DNA from: Bradyrhizobium algeriense
Lineage (GTDB): Bacteria > Pseudomonadota > Alphaproteobacteria > Rhizobiales > Xanthobacteraceae
Direction of reading: 5' to 3'
Length of the DNA stretch: 64,000 nt
Assembly (NCBI RefSeq): GCF_003062295.1
Contig: NZ_PYCN01000007.1
Span: forward strand, 62,001-126,000
Each line of letters starts with the position of its first letter. The stretch's first letter is position 1. Below are positions 29,738 to 38,049 of the stretch, one piece after another. The translations under genes and the position numbers were made by a program. The notes beneath the pieces were generated by a model, which worked only from the letters and a program-made list of their open reading frames with translations, was not told where the DNA came from and made no database searches.

Positions 29738-30514
29738 TCAATCCACGATCGCCGCGTCGACAAATCCCTTCGGGTCCTCGCAAAACTCCCGCATGACCTT
29801 GTAGTGGTCGGTGTCCTTTACCGTCACCGGCTCTAGCCCGTATTTCGTCAGCCGCAGCAGTGTCGCGTTTGGGTATGCCATCAGCATCGGCGAATGCGTG
29901 GCCATGATGATCTGGCAATGGCCGATGTCCTCCATCCGCCGCATCAGCTTCAGGAACGCGATCTGGCGCGAGGGCGACAGCGCGGATTCCGGTTCGTCGA
30001 AGATGAAGATGCCCTGCTTCCGGCAACGCTCCTCGAAGAAACGCAAAAACCCTTCACCGTGGGAATGGGACAGGAAGTCCGGCGGAGGGCCTCCTCCCAT
30101 TGGATATTTCTGGGCCATCTCGTCCAAGTACCGGGCAACCGAGAAAAAGCTTTCGGCGCGGAAAAACCAGCCATTGGTGATTTTGGGTAGCCAGCTCGCC
30201 CGCAACGCGTTGGACAATTGTCCCCCCATTTTTTCCAACGCCCATGAGTGGTCGACCGTCATGTACCCCTTGCCGCCGCCGGCTTCGTCATAGCCGGCGA
30301 GCACGGCGATGCCCTCGAGCAAGGTGGATTTGCCGGTGCCATTCTCGCCGACGATGATCGTGATCGCCTTATCAAAGCTCAGCTCAAAATCGTCGCGCAG
30401 CAAGGGCAAGCAGAACGGATAGGCCTCGCGGCTGGTGATCCGCGAGGGCTCGAGCCAGATGCGCTTGAGATACGGCGCCGGCAGATTGATCGGGCGATTG
30501 CGTCTGGAAGCCAT
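29738..30514 (-). CDS. AAA ATPase of the ABC/RecF-like type
   Basis: ATG 30514 gives 258 residues. Walker A is IIVGENGTGKSTLLEGIAVL (near residue 55) and Walker B is IFIFDEPESALSPSRQIAFL. A histidine switch follows (IIMATHSPMLMAYP). These are hallmarks of OLD/AbiEii-like or putative ABC-type ATPases without membrane domains. The signature region FLSHSHGEGFLRFF is a variant of the ABC signature. No nuclease domain or partner gene is adjacent. The role is unknown; many relatives are in defence or regulatory contexts. Confidence 0.85.
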   Translation of the reverse strand: MASRRNRPINLPAPYLKRIWLEPSRITSREAYPFCLPLLRDDFELSFDKAITIIVGENGTGKSTLLEGIAVLAGYDEAGGGKGYMTVDHSWALEKMGGQLSNALRASWLPKITNGWFFRAESFFSVARYLDEMAQKYPMGGGPPPDFLSHSHGEGFLRFFEERCRKQGIFIFDEPESALSPSRQIAFLKLMRRMEDIGHCQIIMATHSPMLMAYPNATLLRLTKYGLEPVTVKDTDHYKVMREFCEDPKGFVDAAIVD

Positions 30515-30581
30515 GGGCTCGGATCCCGGGGGAAACAAAGTCGTTCGTTACGGTTATACGGGGAATGCCGTACAATCCTAG

Positions 30582-30920
30582 ATGGCGAGCCGCCCGATGC
30601 AAAGCGCCACCTACACCCTCTTCCGCAACGCCGTCCTCGGCGAGCAGCAGGTCGTCTGCCTTTATGACGGCCGCGTCCGCGAACTGTGTCCGCACATCAT
30701 CGGCAGCAACAAACGCGGCGAAGAGGTCGTGCTGGCCTGGCAGTTCGGCGGCGAGAGCTCAGGCCCGCTGCCGCAATGGCGCTGCCTGAAGCTGGCTAAC
30801 GTCAGCAACGCCCGCGCCCGCGAGGGCCATTGGCATGAGGGCGGCTCGCACCGCACGACGCAGACCTGCGTGAGCGACATCGATTTGGACATCAATATTC
30901 ACGTGCGAAAGCTGCGATGA
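30582..30920 (+). CDS. Conserved hypothetical protein, WYL-like pattern
   Basis: The 112-residue product contains FRNAVLGEQQVVCLYDGRVR and ELCPHIIGSNKRGEEVVLAW. It resembles the pattern of the SH3-like WYL fold (R-x-x-Y-x-G-R...EP...G...L.AW) but lacks the diagnostic WYL tripeptide. A later Cys/Trp-rich segment contains LPQWRCLKLANVS. Its start is divergent from the AAA ATPase and its end is convergent with the next gene. The function is unknown. Confidence 0.55.
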   Translation: MASRPMQSATYTLFRNAVLGEQQVVCLYDGRVRELCPHIIGSNKRGEEVVLAWQFGGESSGPLPQWRCLKLANVSNARAREGHWHEGGSHRTTQTCVSDIDLDINIHVRKLR

Positions 30921-30936
30921 CCGATCACCTGACGTT

Positions 30937-31293
30937 TCACCTGGCGTTCGGCAGGCTGACGTCCGGGCCGACTGAGGCCTCTTCGACGCTCGGCCATCCG
31001 CGGACGATGTCGACGAAATCCTGCGGCGATACGCCCTGCGGCAGGATCACCTGCATGTAGCGCCGCAACTCTTTCTCGGGTTGCGAAAGCCGTGACTCAT
31101 CCGCTGCGGCCAGGGCCGGCACCTTGTAGACGATAAGGGTATCTTTCGGCAGGTCGCGATGAGGATCGAAGCTCGTGCCGGAGCCTGACTCGAACATACG
31201 CTTGTGCGAGTCATACTTGTAATTGCGCTTGAGTTTCAGTTCGACCGGAACGCGGATCGCTGCGCTCTTCGGCGCCGGCACGGCTGGCATCAT
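30937..31293 (-). CDS. Small protein paired with a subtilisin-like protease
   Basis: The 118-residue product begins MMPAVPAPKSAAIRVPVELK and has no signal peptide. Its C-terminal half (RRYMQVILPQGVSPQDFVDI, then VRGWPSVEEASVGPD) resembles in outline the propeptide/inhibitor domains of subtilisins, which end near an exposed loop. It starts 12 bases after the protease stop, so the two are almost certainly co-translated. It may be a chaperone or inhibitor of the protease. The resemblance is by pattern only. Confidence 0.6.
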   Translation of the reverse strand: MMPAVPAPKSAAIRVPVELKLKRNYKYDSHKRMFESGSGTSFDPHRDLPKDTLIVYKVPALAAADESRLSQPEKELRRYMQVILPQGVSPQDFVDIVRGWPSVEEASVGPDVSLPNAR

Positions 31294-31305
31294 TTCTCAA
31301 GTTTA

Positions 31306-32805
31306 TTACACCTTCTTCATCGCTTCAACCAGGTTGGGCAGCGGTCCGATATGCTGCGTCAAGGGAACGCCGGGTCCCCCCTGCTGCGGTGTTCCCGTCG
31401 TCATCAATATGTTCCTCACCTTCTTGGGTGTCATCGGTGCGCCGTTTTTCGCTCTCGCCCGCCCCTGCAGGCACGCCACCGCGCCGGTAACGATCGGCGA
31501 AGCGCTCGATGTGCCGGAGAAGCGCAGCGTGTACCAGGTATTTTCCGACGCGCCGCCCTGCGCATCGCCATAGCCCAGCGTGGTCACATGCCAGCCCCAG
31601 CCCTGCACGTTGACGATCTTGCCGTAGTTGGAAAAGAAGATGCGCGACCTTGGAACGCCGAGCGAGGCGTAGGACGGCAGCCCCGCGCCAAAGCCGTCGA
31701 AGTCGACATGGTTGGTCGGCGGCACGCCGGCGCCGACGACGATGGCGCCGCTGTCCTTCTGCAGGCCGGTGTTGTTGAACACAGCCAGGTCGAAATTCTC
31801 GTTGCCGTTGCCGGCGGCCTCGACGACCGTGATGCCCTTGTCAACCGCCGCCTTGATCGCGGCGAATATATCGGACCAGTACTGCATGGCTACGTAATTT
31901 CCGTTCGGGCCGGTCGCCTGCAGTTCGATCAGTATGACGTCGCCTTTCTTGAGCTGCGCCGCCGCGTTGCTGATGGCGCCGGCCGTGTTGAACACGCCAT
32001 TGATGACCGCAGAATGGACCGCGCCCTTCGCCTGATGGCTGATGCCGACACAGCCCCTTGCGTCGGGGATCGAAATCATTTCGCCGAGCACGGCCGTTCC
32101 GTGATTTCGCCATCCGAGATCGTCGATCACAGTACCGCCGAGCAATGGAATGCCGCTCGGCAGATCCTCATGCTGCCGATTCCAGTTGCCCTCGATATCG
32201 CAGATGGTGATGCCGCTGCCCTTGGCCCCTGCAAGGCCCCATACCGCCGCAGCGCCGATCCCGTTCGGCGCGTCGTAGAGATAGCCTTGCGAAGGTTCGA
32301 AGTTGCGGCTTCCGGCAGCCGATCCGGCCGGCATGGCCGGCACGGGGCGCGGCGCCACATAGGCGTCCCACACCGCTTTCTGCCGTTTCAGCGCGGTGAC
32401 AATCTTCTTCGCCTCCGCGCCCGACTTCGGCACCACCTGCACAAAGCCGCTTTGGATGAAATCAGCATCCATTCCCCGCTTCGCAAACCGCGCCGGCTGC
32501 GGCTCGGATGGCAGCTTTGCGGCGACCTCGACACGGGATCTGATCGTGTCCGCGGGCAGGTGAAACTGCGAACGCATGGTCTTGATGTCGAATTTGGAGA
32601 GAACCTCGTTGAGGGAAGCCGCCTGCGGTTCGGCGGCGGCCGGAGCGGCAAATCGCGTGGCGGTGAAGGCCACCGGCGCTTCATAGCGAAGCTCGACCAC
32701 GACATAGTCGGGAATATCTGTATCCGCCGTTGCGGTCGATACGAAGCCGGCCCTGGTTTTGGTCGCGCTGGTCGATCTGGATTTCCTTGCTTTCTTTGCT
32801 GCCAT
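31306..32805 (-). CDS. S8 (subtilisin-like) serine protease, no signal peptide
   Basis: The 499-residue protein has the triad Asp203 (ITICDIEGNW), His235 (WRNHGTAVLGEM) and Ser433 (FSGTSSASPIV), plus the oxyanion Asn333 (EAAGNGN). The N-terminal 160 residues contain a propeptide-like segment ending FVQVVPKSGAEAKKIVTALK. The start MAAKKARKSRSTSATKTRAG is lysine-rich, with no signal peptide. Subtilisins are normally secreted, so this one is cytoplasmic or leaves by another route. It forms a two-gene unit with the small downstream protein. Confidence 0.9.
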   Translation of the reverse strand: MAAKKARKSRSTSATKTRAGFVSTATADTDIPDYVVVELRYEAPVAFTATRFAAPAAAEPQAASLNEVLSKFDIKTMRSQFHLPADTIRSRVEVAAKLPSEPQPARFAKRGMDADFIQSGFVQVVPKSGAEAKKIVTALKRQKAVWDAYVAPRPVPAMPAGSAAGSRNFEPSQGYLYDAPNGIGAAAVWGLAGAKGSGITICDIEGNWNRQHEDLPSGIPLLGGTVIDDLGWRNHGTAVLGEMISIPDARGCVGISHQAKGAVHSAVINGVFNTAGAISNAAAQLKKGDVILIELQATGPNGNYVAMQYWSDIFAAIKAAVDKGITVVEAAGNGNENFDLAVFNNTGLQKDSGAIVVGAGVPPTNHVDFDGFGAGLPSYASLGVPRSRIFFSNYGKIVNVQGWGWHVTTLGYGDAQGGASENTWYTLRFSGTSSASPIVTGAVACLQGRARAKNGAPMTPKKVRNILMTTGTPQQGGPGVPLTQHIGPLPNLVEAMKKV

Positions 32806-33707
32806 CGAAATTCTCCATCAAAGTGAATGTTTGAAATCGAAAGTCCTGTCGCTGCGGCGACAGGCAGGCAAAAATGACTACACTTAGGGGAAACGATTCT
32901 AGTTGCGTTCTAGCATCTCAACAACTATTAATTTAGTCGCACCGAACGCCGGGCGATACTGCATCCGGACTGCGATCCTGCGTGTGGTGCGCTTCACAAA
33001 ACGCGATCGGACTTGTCCGACAGGCAAGTCCCGGCTGCGCGGTGAAGCAACACCGAGGGCACATCTCGGCCCCAGCGACCCAAATCGGCGCTGCTGGCGT
33101 CAAGTTCTCGAGAAGCAAGCTTCTTGGGAGCGACGGTGGCAAAAGAGGCACTCACCGCGGAGAGCTCGCGACAAGCCTGCGCCCTCAATTTCGAAGAGGG
33201 CCAAACGAAGATGCAAACCTCGGGCGATCAGCGCCGCGAGAATGCGAAACTGTATCCACCGTCATTGCGAGCGAAGCGAAGCAATCCATTCTTCCTTTCT
33301 TTGCGCCGACGCATGGATTGCTTCGCTTCGCTCGCAATGACGTGGAGAAGCCGCTGCGTACCGAACACCCGCACACGCGAGCATCGCAATCTCGATTGCA
33401 CGAACGCAGCCACCTCTCTCTTCGCAGATCGAACAATTCCGCGCCGCACCCCGCCGCACTGCCGTCGAAATAGCAACCTGCCTGCGTCAATGCGCGGACG
33501 CGCTTCGGTCCAACTTTTGCCGGCATACGCATCGTATGGTTAACCCGCAAGCGAACGTTTTCACATCCGCGCAAACGTCGCTTGCAGACGGCTCTTTGGG
33601 GCGCGTTCGCGCCCGCTTCCACAACGATGCGTCACCATGCCGGTGCGATCGGTTCGCTATCGAGCCCGCAGGGGGTTATACGAATGTTCAACTTTAGGGG
33701 ACAAAAT
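32806..33707. other. 900-base stretch without a recognisable gene
   Basis: No frame in either direction has the pattern of a protein. The only structured element is the palindromic repeat at 33261-33341. Near 32880-32940 the sequence is AT-rich (AACTATTAATTTAG), perhaps a promoter region of the divergent protease and porin genes. The segment 33540-33700, ahead of porin copy 3, probably contains its leader. Confidence 0.5.
33261..33341. repeat. Palindromic repeat, GTCATTGCGAGCGAAGCG family
   Basis: Arms GTCATTGCGAGCGAAGCGAA and its complement TTCGCTTCGCTCGCAATGAC flank a centre of about 25 bases. The same family recurs at 46108-46191. Confidence 0.9.
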
Positions 33708-34352
33708 ATGAAACGACTACTTCTAGCTGGTGTGGCCCTCTCGGTCGCGACCGCGGCTTCGGCCGCCGACATGCAGGCGCGGCCCTACAGCAAGGCTCCT
33801 CCGGCGGTGGTGTCTCCGGCGTATAACTGGTCCGGCTTCTATATCGGCGCGATGGGCGGTTTCGGCTGGGAGACCGACGCCGGCAGCGGCGGCTTCGGTG
33901 GCGGCACGGTCGGCTACAACTGGCAACTTCCGGGCAGCCAGTTCGTCTTCGGTGTCGAAGTCGACGCCGCGGGCGCCAGCATCAAGGACAGCTTCCTCGT
34001 GGACGTCGGCGTCACGCAGGAAAACAAGATCAATGCATTCGGCAGCGTGACCGGCCGCGCCGGCTTCGCCATCGATGCAGCCCTCCTCTACGCCAAGGGC
34101 GGTTGGGCGTGGACCAACGCCAAGACGTCCTTCACGGACGGCGTCATGACGATTTCGGACAGCCAGACTCATACCGGCTACACCATCGGCGGCGGCCTCG
34201 AATATTTGTTCACGCCGAGTTGGTCGGCCAAGGCCGAATACATGTACACCAGCCTCGGCAGCGAGACCTACAATTTCGGCGGCCAACCGCTGGACTCCGG
34301 CAGCTTCGACTTCCACACCATCAAGGTCGGGGTGAACTATCACTTCAGGTGA
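33708..34352 (+). CDS. Outer-membrane beta-barrel protein (copy 3, shorter)
   Basis: ATG 33708, with AGGGG 7 bases upstream, gives 214 residues. The signal (MKRLLLAGVALSVATAASAA-DM) is followed by ARPYSKAPPAVVSPAYNWSG and barrel blocks GGFGWETDAGSGGFGGGTVG and WSAKAEYMYTSLGSETYNFG, ending VGVNYHFR. It is related to the tandem porins at 22-24 kb but shorter. It has a different first loop (no WGTSR) and belongs to another sub-family of the Omp25/31 group. It is followed by a palindromic repeat. Confidence 0.9.
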   Translation: MKRLLLAGVALSVATAASAADMQARPYSKAPPAVVSPAYNWSGFYIGAMGGFGWETDAGSGGFGGGTVGYNWQLPGSQFVFGVEVDAAGASIKDSFLVDVGVTQENKINAFGSVTGRAGFAIDAALLYAKGGWAWTNAKTSFTDGVMTISDSQTHTGYTIGGGLEYLFTPSWSAKAEYMYTSLGSETYNFGGQPLDSGSFDFHTIKVGVNYHFR

Positions 34353-34370
34353 GACGGCTCGCGTAGCTGC

Positions 34371-34463
34371 GTAGGGTGGGCAAAGCGTAGCGTGCCCACC
34401 ATTCAACATGACGCTCTTCGAGAGATGGTGGGCACGGCGCTAACGCGCCTTTGCCCACCCTAC
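34371..34463. repeat. Palindromic repeat, GTAGGGTGGGCAAAGCG family
   Basis: GTAGGGTGGGCAAAGCGTAGC and CTTTGCCCACCCTAC are the outer arms. One arm carries an insertion (GCTAACGCGCC), so the pairing is broken there. A closer-to-perfect copy is at 3896-3975. Confidence 0.8.
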
Positions 34464-34492
34464 GGAGTCTCAATCACCTCAAGCACCGGTTC

Positions 34493-34568
34493 GTAGCCCG
34501 GATGAGCGCAGCGATATCCGGGGCCTCTCTCACACCGCCCCGGATGTCGCTTCGCTCATCCGGGCTAC
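34493..34568. repeat. Palindromic repeat, GTAGCCCGGATGAGCG family
   Basis: GTAGCCCGGATGAGCGCAGC and the complement GCTCATCCGGGCTAC enclose a 30-base centre. It lies 30 bases after the repeat at 34371, so two families are stacked between the porin and the PPC gene. Confidence 0.85.
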
Positions 34569-34582
34569 AATCGTTATCTCCT

Positions 34583-35440
34583 TCACACCACCTCGAGCAC
34601 CAGCTCCATCGTCATCAGCACCGGATTGTCACCGCGCATCAGCCGACCCTCGGCGATGCCGCCGAGATAATCGACGAGAGCAATATCGAGCTCCGCCTGC
34701 AGCGTGCCGTCGGCGCCGGGCGCAATGGTGCCGGCCTTGATCGCAAGCTCGGTCGCAAATGGCACGACGGTGCTGCCGTCGCTGAAATGCGCGCCGATGG
34801 TGGAGCCGACACCGCCGTGAATCCGCGCGCGCAAAATTCCGTGCTGCCGGCAGAAGGTCTCCAGCGCCGCGGCAAAATCCTGATTCGGCCGCAGCCGCAG
34901 CGCGAAGGCGCGGCTGTCGGCCTTCACATCGGTGCCGGCGCGCGCGACGGGACCGAACAATTTGAAATTGGTCTCGGGATCGGGCTCGGCCGCAAACATC
35001 GCACCGTCGATTCCGAACGCTTCCACCGCGAACGATTCGGCGACGATGCTCTCCTCGGGAAGGATGTGGCCGCCGTGCAGTCGTCCATCGGTCTCGGTCC
35101 ACAGCCCGTGGCAATGAAAGAACGGCGCACCGTCGCGCTCGCCAAGCGTCATCGCGCCAAGCTTCAGCCGCGTGATACCGGAGGGCCGAAAGGTGTCGCT
35201 GTAGAACGCCGCATTGGCGCCGGTCTTCGACAGCGCCGGCATCACATAGGCAAAGGGCCCAAGCGCCCCTCCCCGCATGCTCAGCACGCCGCCTGAAAAT
35301 CCCGCCTCGGCAAAGCCGCGGCGCGTGGCCTCGAGCAGCGGCAGGCCGGCGGCAAGCGTGAATGAAAACGCCCGTCCCCGCGCCTCGACCCATTGGATGC
35401 GTTCGGGCGCGGGCGCGCCGGGCTGGTCAATGCTGCGCAT
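34583..35440 (-). CDS. Protein with two PPC/DUF296-type domains
   Basis: The 285-residue product appears to be two tandem PPC (DUF296) folds. The first has GVLSMRGGALGPFAYVMPAL and the hallmark HCHGLWTETDGRLHGGHILP near residue 115. The second has ILRARIHGGVGSTIGAHFSD near residue 200. In plants PPC domains occur in AT-hook proteins; bacterial ones are single-domain with unknown function. The His-rich motif would bind a metal. It lies 3 bases after the acyl-CoA synthetase stop, so the two genes are one operon. Confidence 0.8.
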   Translation of the reverse strand: MRSIDQPGAPAPERIQWVEARGRAFSFTLAAGLPLLEATRRGFAEAGFSGGVLSMRGGALGPFAYVMPALSKTGANAAFYSDTFRPSGITRLKLGAMTLGERDGAPFFHCHGLWTETDGRLHGGHILPEESIVAESFAVEAFGIDGAMFAAEPDPETNFKLFGPVARAGTDVKADSRAFALRLRPNQDFAAALETFCRQHGILRARIHGGVGSTIGAHFSDGSTVVPFATELAIKAGTIAPGADGTLQAELDIALVDYLGGIAEGRLMRGDNPVLMTMELVLEVV

Positions 35441-35443
35441 CCC

Positions 35444-37093
35444 TCAGGTACCCGTCGACTCCGCAACGAGCTCAAGCAACCCTCGCGCCTCGAGTTCATC
35501 GCGGACCAGCCGCTTCGGAATCTTGCCGTAGCCGGACTTCGGCAACGCCTCCCAGAAGAAGAAGCGCTTCGGCATCTTGTAACGCGGTACCTTTGGCGCC
35601 AGGAATGCGGCCAGCTCCGCCTCGCTCACTTCAGCCGCGCCCTCGCGCGCGACGCAGACGGCGACGCCGACCTCTCCCCAGAACGGGTCGGGCACGCCGA
35701 GCACGGCGACCTCGCCGATCGCCGGGTGCGTGAGAATCTTCTCCTCGACCTCGCGCGGATAGATATTGGAGCCGCCCGAGATGTACATGTCCGAGGCACG
35801 GCCGGTGATGTAGACGAATCCTTCCTCGTCCATATGGCCGAGATCGCCGGTACGAAACCAGCCGTCGCGAAACGCCTTCGCGTTGGCCTCGGGGTTGTCG
35901 TAATAGCCGGCGAACACGGCGGGACCGATCACGCAGATCTCGCCGGTCTCGAAGGACTTGAGCTCGCGCCCGTCGTCGCCCTGGATCGAGACCTGCATGC
36001 CCGTGCGCTCGAAGCCGCAGGTGCCGATGCGGGCCTGGGGCCCGTCCTCGGGATCGTGCAGATAGGCCGGCATGACCGTGATGTTGCCGGTGACCTCGCC
36101 GAGTCCGAAATATTGCACCAGCACCGGGCCGAGCTTGTTCAGCGCCGCCTTCTGGTCTTCGCGATACATCGGCGCGCCGGCATAGATCACGAAGCGCAGC
36201 GAGGAATGGTCGTATTTGTCGACGGAAGGATGCTCGACCATCATCTTCAGAATGGTCGGCACGGTGAAAATGTTGCTAACGCGATGCGCCTCGATCAGCC
36301 GGAACGCTTCCGCGATATCGAATTTTTCCGACGGCAGCAGGATGGTCGGCACGCCGCGCGCGGCCTGCACGAGCTGGTGCACGCCGGCGCCATGCGACAG
36401 CGGCGCGACCACCAGCGAGGCATCCGTCTCTGTCGTGCCCGGCATCAGGTCGGCGAGATGATTTGTCACCACAAAGGCCATCTGGCCATGGGTGAGCACC
36501 GCCGCCTTGGAGCGGCCGGTGGTGCCGGAGGTGAAGAAGAACCAGCAGGGATCGTCGTAATCGACCGCCGCATTATCGATCCTGGCGCCGGCCTGCGACG
36601 CGATCACCTCGCTCACCGCCTTCTCGCCAAACGTGCCCTCGCCGATCCGCCAGATGAATTCGAGCGCCGGATTGGCCGCAGCTTTGGCGTGATCGGGGAA
36701 ATCGCCATGGCACAGAAACGCCTTCGCACCGGAAGCGGTGGCGAGATAGGCGACCTCGTCCGGCATCAGGCGGAAATTGGTCGGCACCCAAACCGCGCCG
36801 AGGCGAAAGGCCGCGAACATCGACCAGAACATCTCGTCGCAATTCTTGGAATGGACCAGGATGCGGTCGCCCTTGACGACGCCCCGCGCGGTGAGGCCCG
36901 CTGCCAGCGCGGAGACGGAACGATCGATCTCGCGCCAGGTCCAGGATTTGTCGCCCCAGATGAAGCCCGTACGGTCGCCATGGCGGCGGGCATTCTGGGT
37001 CAGCATATGCGCCAGATTCATCACCCGGCGCGACATCCGCGCCATGCCGCCGCGCGGAGTGGGAATAGTCACGGTTTCAGTCACTGGGAACAA
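35444..37093 (-). CDS. AMP-dependent acyl-CoA synthetase
   Basis: The 549-residue ANL-family enzyme has A3 (FFFTSGTTGRSKAAVLTHG), A5/A7 (GYYDNPEANAKAFRDGWFRT, then GDLGHMDEEGF) and the A10 Lys in SGYGKIPKRLV. It activates a carboxylic acid to acyl-AMP then acyl-CoA; the chain length cannot be read. It is upstream of and tightly coupled to the PPC-domain gene, an unusual partner. Alternative starts (MARMSRR, MSRR, MNLAHML) shorten it by up to 25 residues. Confidence 0.92.
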   Translation of the reverse strand: MFPVTETVTIPTPRGGMARMSRRVMNLAHMLTQNARRHGDRTGFIWGDKSWTWREIDRSVSALAAGLTARGVVKGDRILVHSKNCDEMFWSMFAAFRLGAVWVPTNFRLMPDEVAYLATASGAKAFLCHGDFPDHAKAAANPALEFIWRIGEGTFGEKAVSEVIASQAGARIDNAAVDYDDPCWFFFTSGTTGRSKAAVLTHGQMAFVVTNHLADLMPGTTETDASLVVAPLSHGAGVHQLVQAARGVPTILLPSEKFDIAEAFRLIEAHRVSNIFTVPTILKMMVEHPSVDKYDHSSLRFVIYAGAPMYREDQKAALNKLGPVLVQYFGLGEVTGNITVMPAYLHDPEDGPQARIGTCGFERTGMQVSIQGDDGRELKSFETGEICVIGPAVFAGYYDNPEANAKAFRDGWFRTGDLGHMDEEGFVYITGRASDMYISGGSNIYPREVEEKILTHPAIGEVAVLGVPDPFWGEVGVAVCVAREGAAEVSEAELAAFLAPKVPRYKMPKRFFFWEALPKSGYGKIPKRLVRDELEARGLLELVAESTGT

Positions 37094-37140
37094 CCATCAC
37101 GCTTCGAAAAACAGACATAGAGCACCTCATCGCAACGATA

Positions 37141-37181
37141 GCAGAAAGCCTCGTAGCAGAAAGCCTCGTAGCAGAAAGCCT
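37141..37181. repeat. 15-bp tandem repeat, about 2.7 copies
   Basis: GCAGAAAGCCTCGTA is repeated at 37141 and 37156, with a partial third copy at 37171. No spacer structure, so it is not a CRISPR. It lies in the gap before the acyl-CoA synthetase start and holds no gene. Confidence 0.85.
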
Positions 37182-37251
37182 TGCGCCTGCCAGCGCGCGG
37201 CGGGTCATCCACAGCGACCGCGGGCCACGCGTCGTGGCGGCCGGGCGGCAT

Positions 37252-37381
37252 TCACCGCACGCCGGTCCCCTTGCAGCGCTGGCATTTTACGACCTTGTCG
37301 CCCTTCTTCAGCAGGCCCCTTGCCCTCGCAATTCTTGCATTTCTGCTTCTTCTTGATGTTGGGGCCCTTTTCATTGGCCAT
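37252..37381 (-). pseudogene. Frameshifted 42-residue double-CxxC protein
   Basis: ATG at 37381, with GGGAG 7 bases upstream, starts MANEKGPNIKKKQKCKNCEG. The frame then shifts at a C-run (37316-37319, four bases where three would be in frame). Without the extra base, translation continues LLKKGDKVVKCQRCKGTGVR to TGA at 37252-37254. The intact product would have 42 residues with CKNC and CQRC, a small zinc-ribbon like the DnaJ cysteine repeats. The two matching frames make a one-base insertion the simplest explanation. It may be a real mutation or a sequencing error. Confidence 0.65.
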
Positions 37382-37469
37382 GCTAATCTCCCGGCAAGCG
37401 TTGCGGGCATCACCATAGCCAGCCCCGCCTTCCCGTCCATAAGCAGCTCAAACGATTTAAGGGGTCACC

Positions 37470-37994
37470 ATGGTTACCCGTCGAAAGCTGATATTATCAG
37501 GCGCAGCCGCCTTGCTGGCCGCTATGCTGCCGCGCCGCGCGGGCGCGGCCGACGACCCCGCCGGCATCCTGACCGCCATCTACACCCGCGTGGCCAAGGG
37601 TAAGGGCGATGGCGGCGGCACGTTTGTGATCCAGACCAAGGCTAGCAGAACCAAATACCTGTCGAATTCGCTGGTCGCACTCTGGGCCAAGGCGGACGCC
37701 CGCACGCGCAAGGGCGACGGCGGGCCGGTGGATTTCGATCCCGTCTCCAATTCGCAGGATCCCGACGTGAATTCCTTCAAGGTGGCTGCCGAGAAGCAGG
37801 GAGCCGACAAGGAGACCGTCGCCGTCACGATCGAAAATCATCAGCAGAATGCGCGCGCCAACCCGGCCGACAAGACCATCCGCTACGATTTTATCCATGA
37901 GGCCGGCCAGTGGAAGATCGACGACATCAAGGGAGCCGTCGACGGCAGCCCGTGGTCGGTCCGCGCCCTGCTCGTCGATTCATTGAAGTACTAG
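37470..37994 (+). CDS. Exported protein, DUF3828-like
   Basis: The 174-residue product has a Tat-like signal (MVTRRKLILSGAAALLAAM, cleavage near AGA-AD). The mature part contains ILTAIYTRVAKGKGDGGGTF, SKTKYLS-like and VAVTIENHQQNARANPADKT, then YDFIHEAGQWKIDDIKG. The pattern (a small alpha/beta domain ending in W-x-I-D-D-I) resembles DUF3828/NTF2-like exported proteins. Its function is unknown. It is alone, downstream of a frameshifted gene on the other strand. Confidence 0.7.
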   Translation: MVTRRKLILSGAAALLAAMLPRRAGAADDPAGILTAIYTRVAKGKGDGGGTFVIQTKASRTKYLSNSLVALWAKADARTRKGDGGPVDFDPVSNSQDPDVNSFKVAAEKQGADKETVAVTIENHQQNARANPADKTIRYDFIHEAGQWKIDDIKGAVDGSPWSVRALLVDSLKY

Positions 37995-38049
37995 GATTTG
38001 AGTCGAAGGCCCGCCGGTCACGGATGGGGCCGGCGGGCCCTGCCCGCAA

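Noticed and set aside
29738-32805. AAA ATPase plus subtilisin as an IetAS-like defence pair
   Set aside because: IetAS is a two-gene operon of an AAA ATPase and a subtilisin-like protease. Here the ATPase has an ABC-like histidine switch, is separated by two other genes, and is not co-transcribed with the protease.
31204-32826. Plus-strand open frame of 540 codons across the subtilisin-like protease
   Set aside because: Antisense shadow; the protease triad and length on the minus strand are unmistakable.
37141-37181. Short tandem repeat as a CRISPR
   Set aside because: The 15-base units are adjacent with no spacers and no cas genes exist in the window.
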